Of a stretch of 13,617 nt of DNA, positions 13,602-13,617 are shown piece by piece. The translations under genes were made by a program, and so were the position numbers. Under the pieces are notes generated by a model. The model was not told the origin of the DNA. It was given only the letters and a program-made list of their open reading frames with translations, and searched no databases. The stretch is from assembly GCA_002408065.1 (NCBI GenBank), contig DHQI01000106.1, positions 3,218-16,834 on the forward strand, given 5' to 3'. The DNA is from Bacteroidales bacterium UBA5342. GTDB lineage: Bacteria > Bacteroidota > Bacteroidia > Bacteroidales > UBA5342. Within the stretch, counting starts at the first letter, position 1; each line of letters opens with the position of its first letter.

Positions 13602-13617
13602 TTTTAGCAGGACGTAG

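Overview
The window looks like a chromosomal segment of a Bacteroidota bacterium, with a Marinilabiliales-like feel (the order is inference). The evidence is the gene content (a PadR plus PspC pair, DUF4199 next to a dolichyl-phosphate-mannose-synthase-like glycosyltransferase, and the order lptE, TPR-like protein, secG), the scarcity of Shine-Dalgarno sequences, and several sites matching the Bacteroidota -7 promoter consensus TAnnTTTG. No tRNA, rRNA, CRISPR or prophage genes were seen.

Layout. (1) 1-1914: a padR-family regulator and a PspC-domain membrane protein form a short operon closed by a terminator. (2) 2061-3104: a REP-associated tyrosine transposase (RAYT, HUH/Y1 family, minus strand) sits exactly between two directly repeated, foldback-rich blocks of about 293 bp; this is a REPtron/BIME-like unit. 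(3) 3105-6525: an AT-rich spacer, a promoter and structured leader, gcvP (full-length glycine decarboxylase P protein) and its terminator. (4) 6620-7254: a SlyD-like FKBP peptidyl-prolyl isomerase with a Cys/Asp/Gly tail, and a terminator that probably serves both strands. (5) 7276-9595, minus strand: cysH-like PAPS reductase, DUF4199 membrane protein, GT2 polyprenyl-phosphate glycosyltransferase, with promoter-like sites before the first and third genes. (6) 9783-11556, plus strand: lptE (LPS-assembly lipoprotein), a TPR-like soluble protein, secG and a terminator. (7) 11557-13617: a repeat-rich region in which one secreted, probably outer-membrane protein with an HEEGH metalloprotease-like motif (minus strand) is bracketed by two copies of a roughly 170 bp direct repeat and further palindromes.

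How it fits together. Most intact genes are envelope or housekeeping functions: membrane-stress sensing (PspC), LPS transport (LptE), protein export (SecG), lipid-linked sugar transfer (GT2), metallochaperone/prolyl isomerase (SlyD), one-carbon metabolism (GcvP) and sulfur assimilation (CysH). The parts most likely to be poorly described are the two repeat-bracketed units: the RAYT with its composite foldback blocks, and the HEEGH barrel-like protein between direct repeats.
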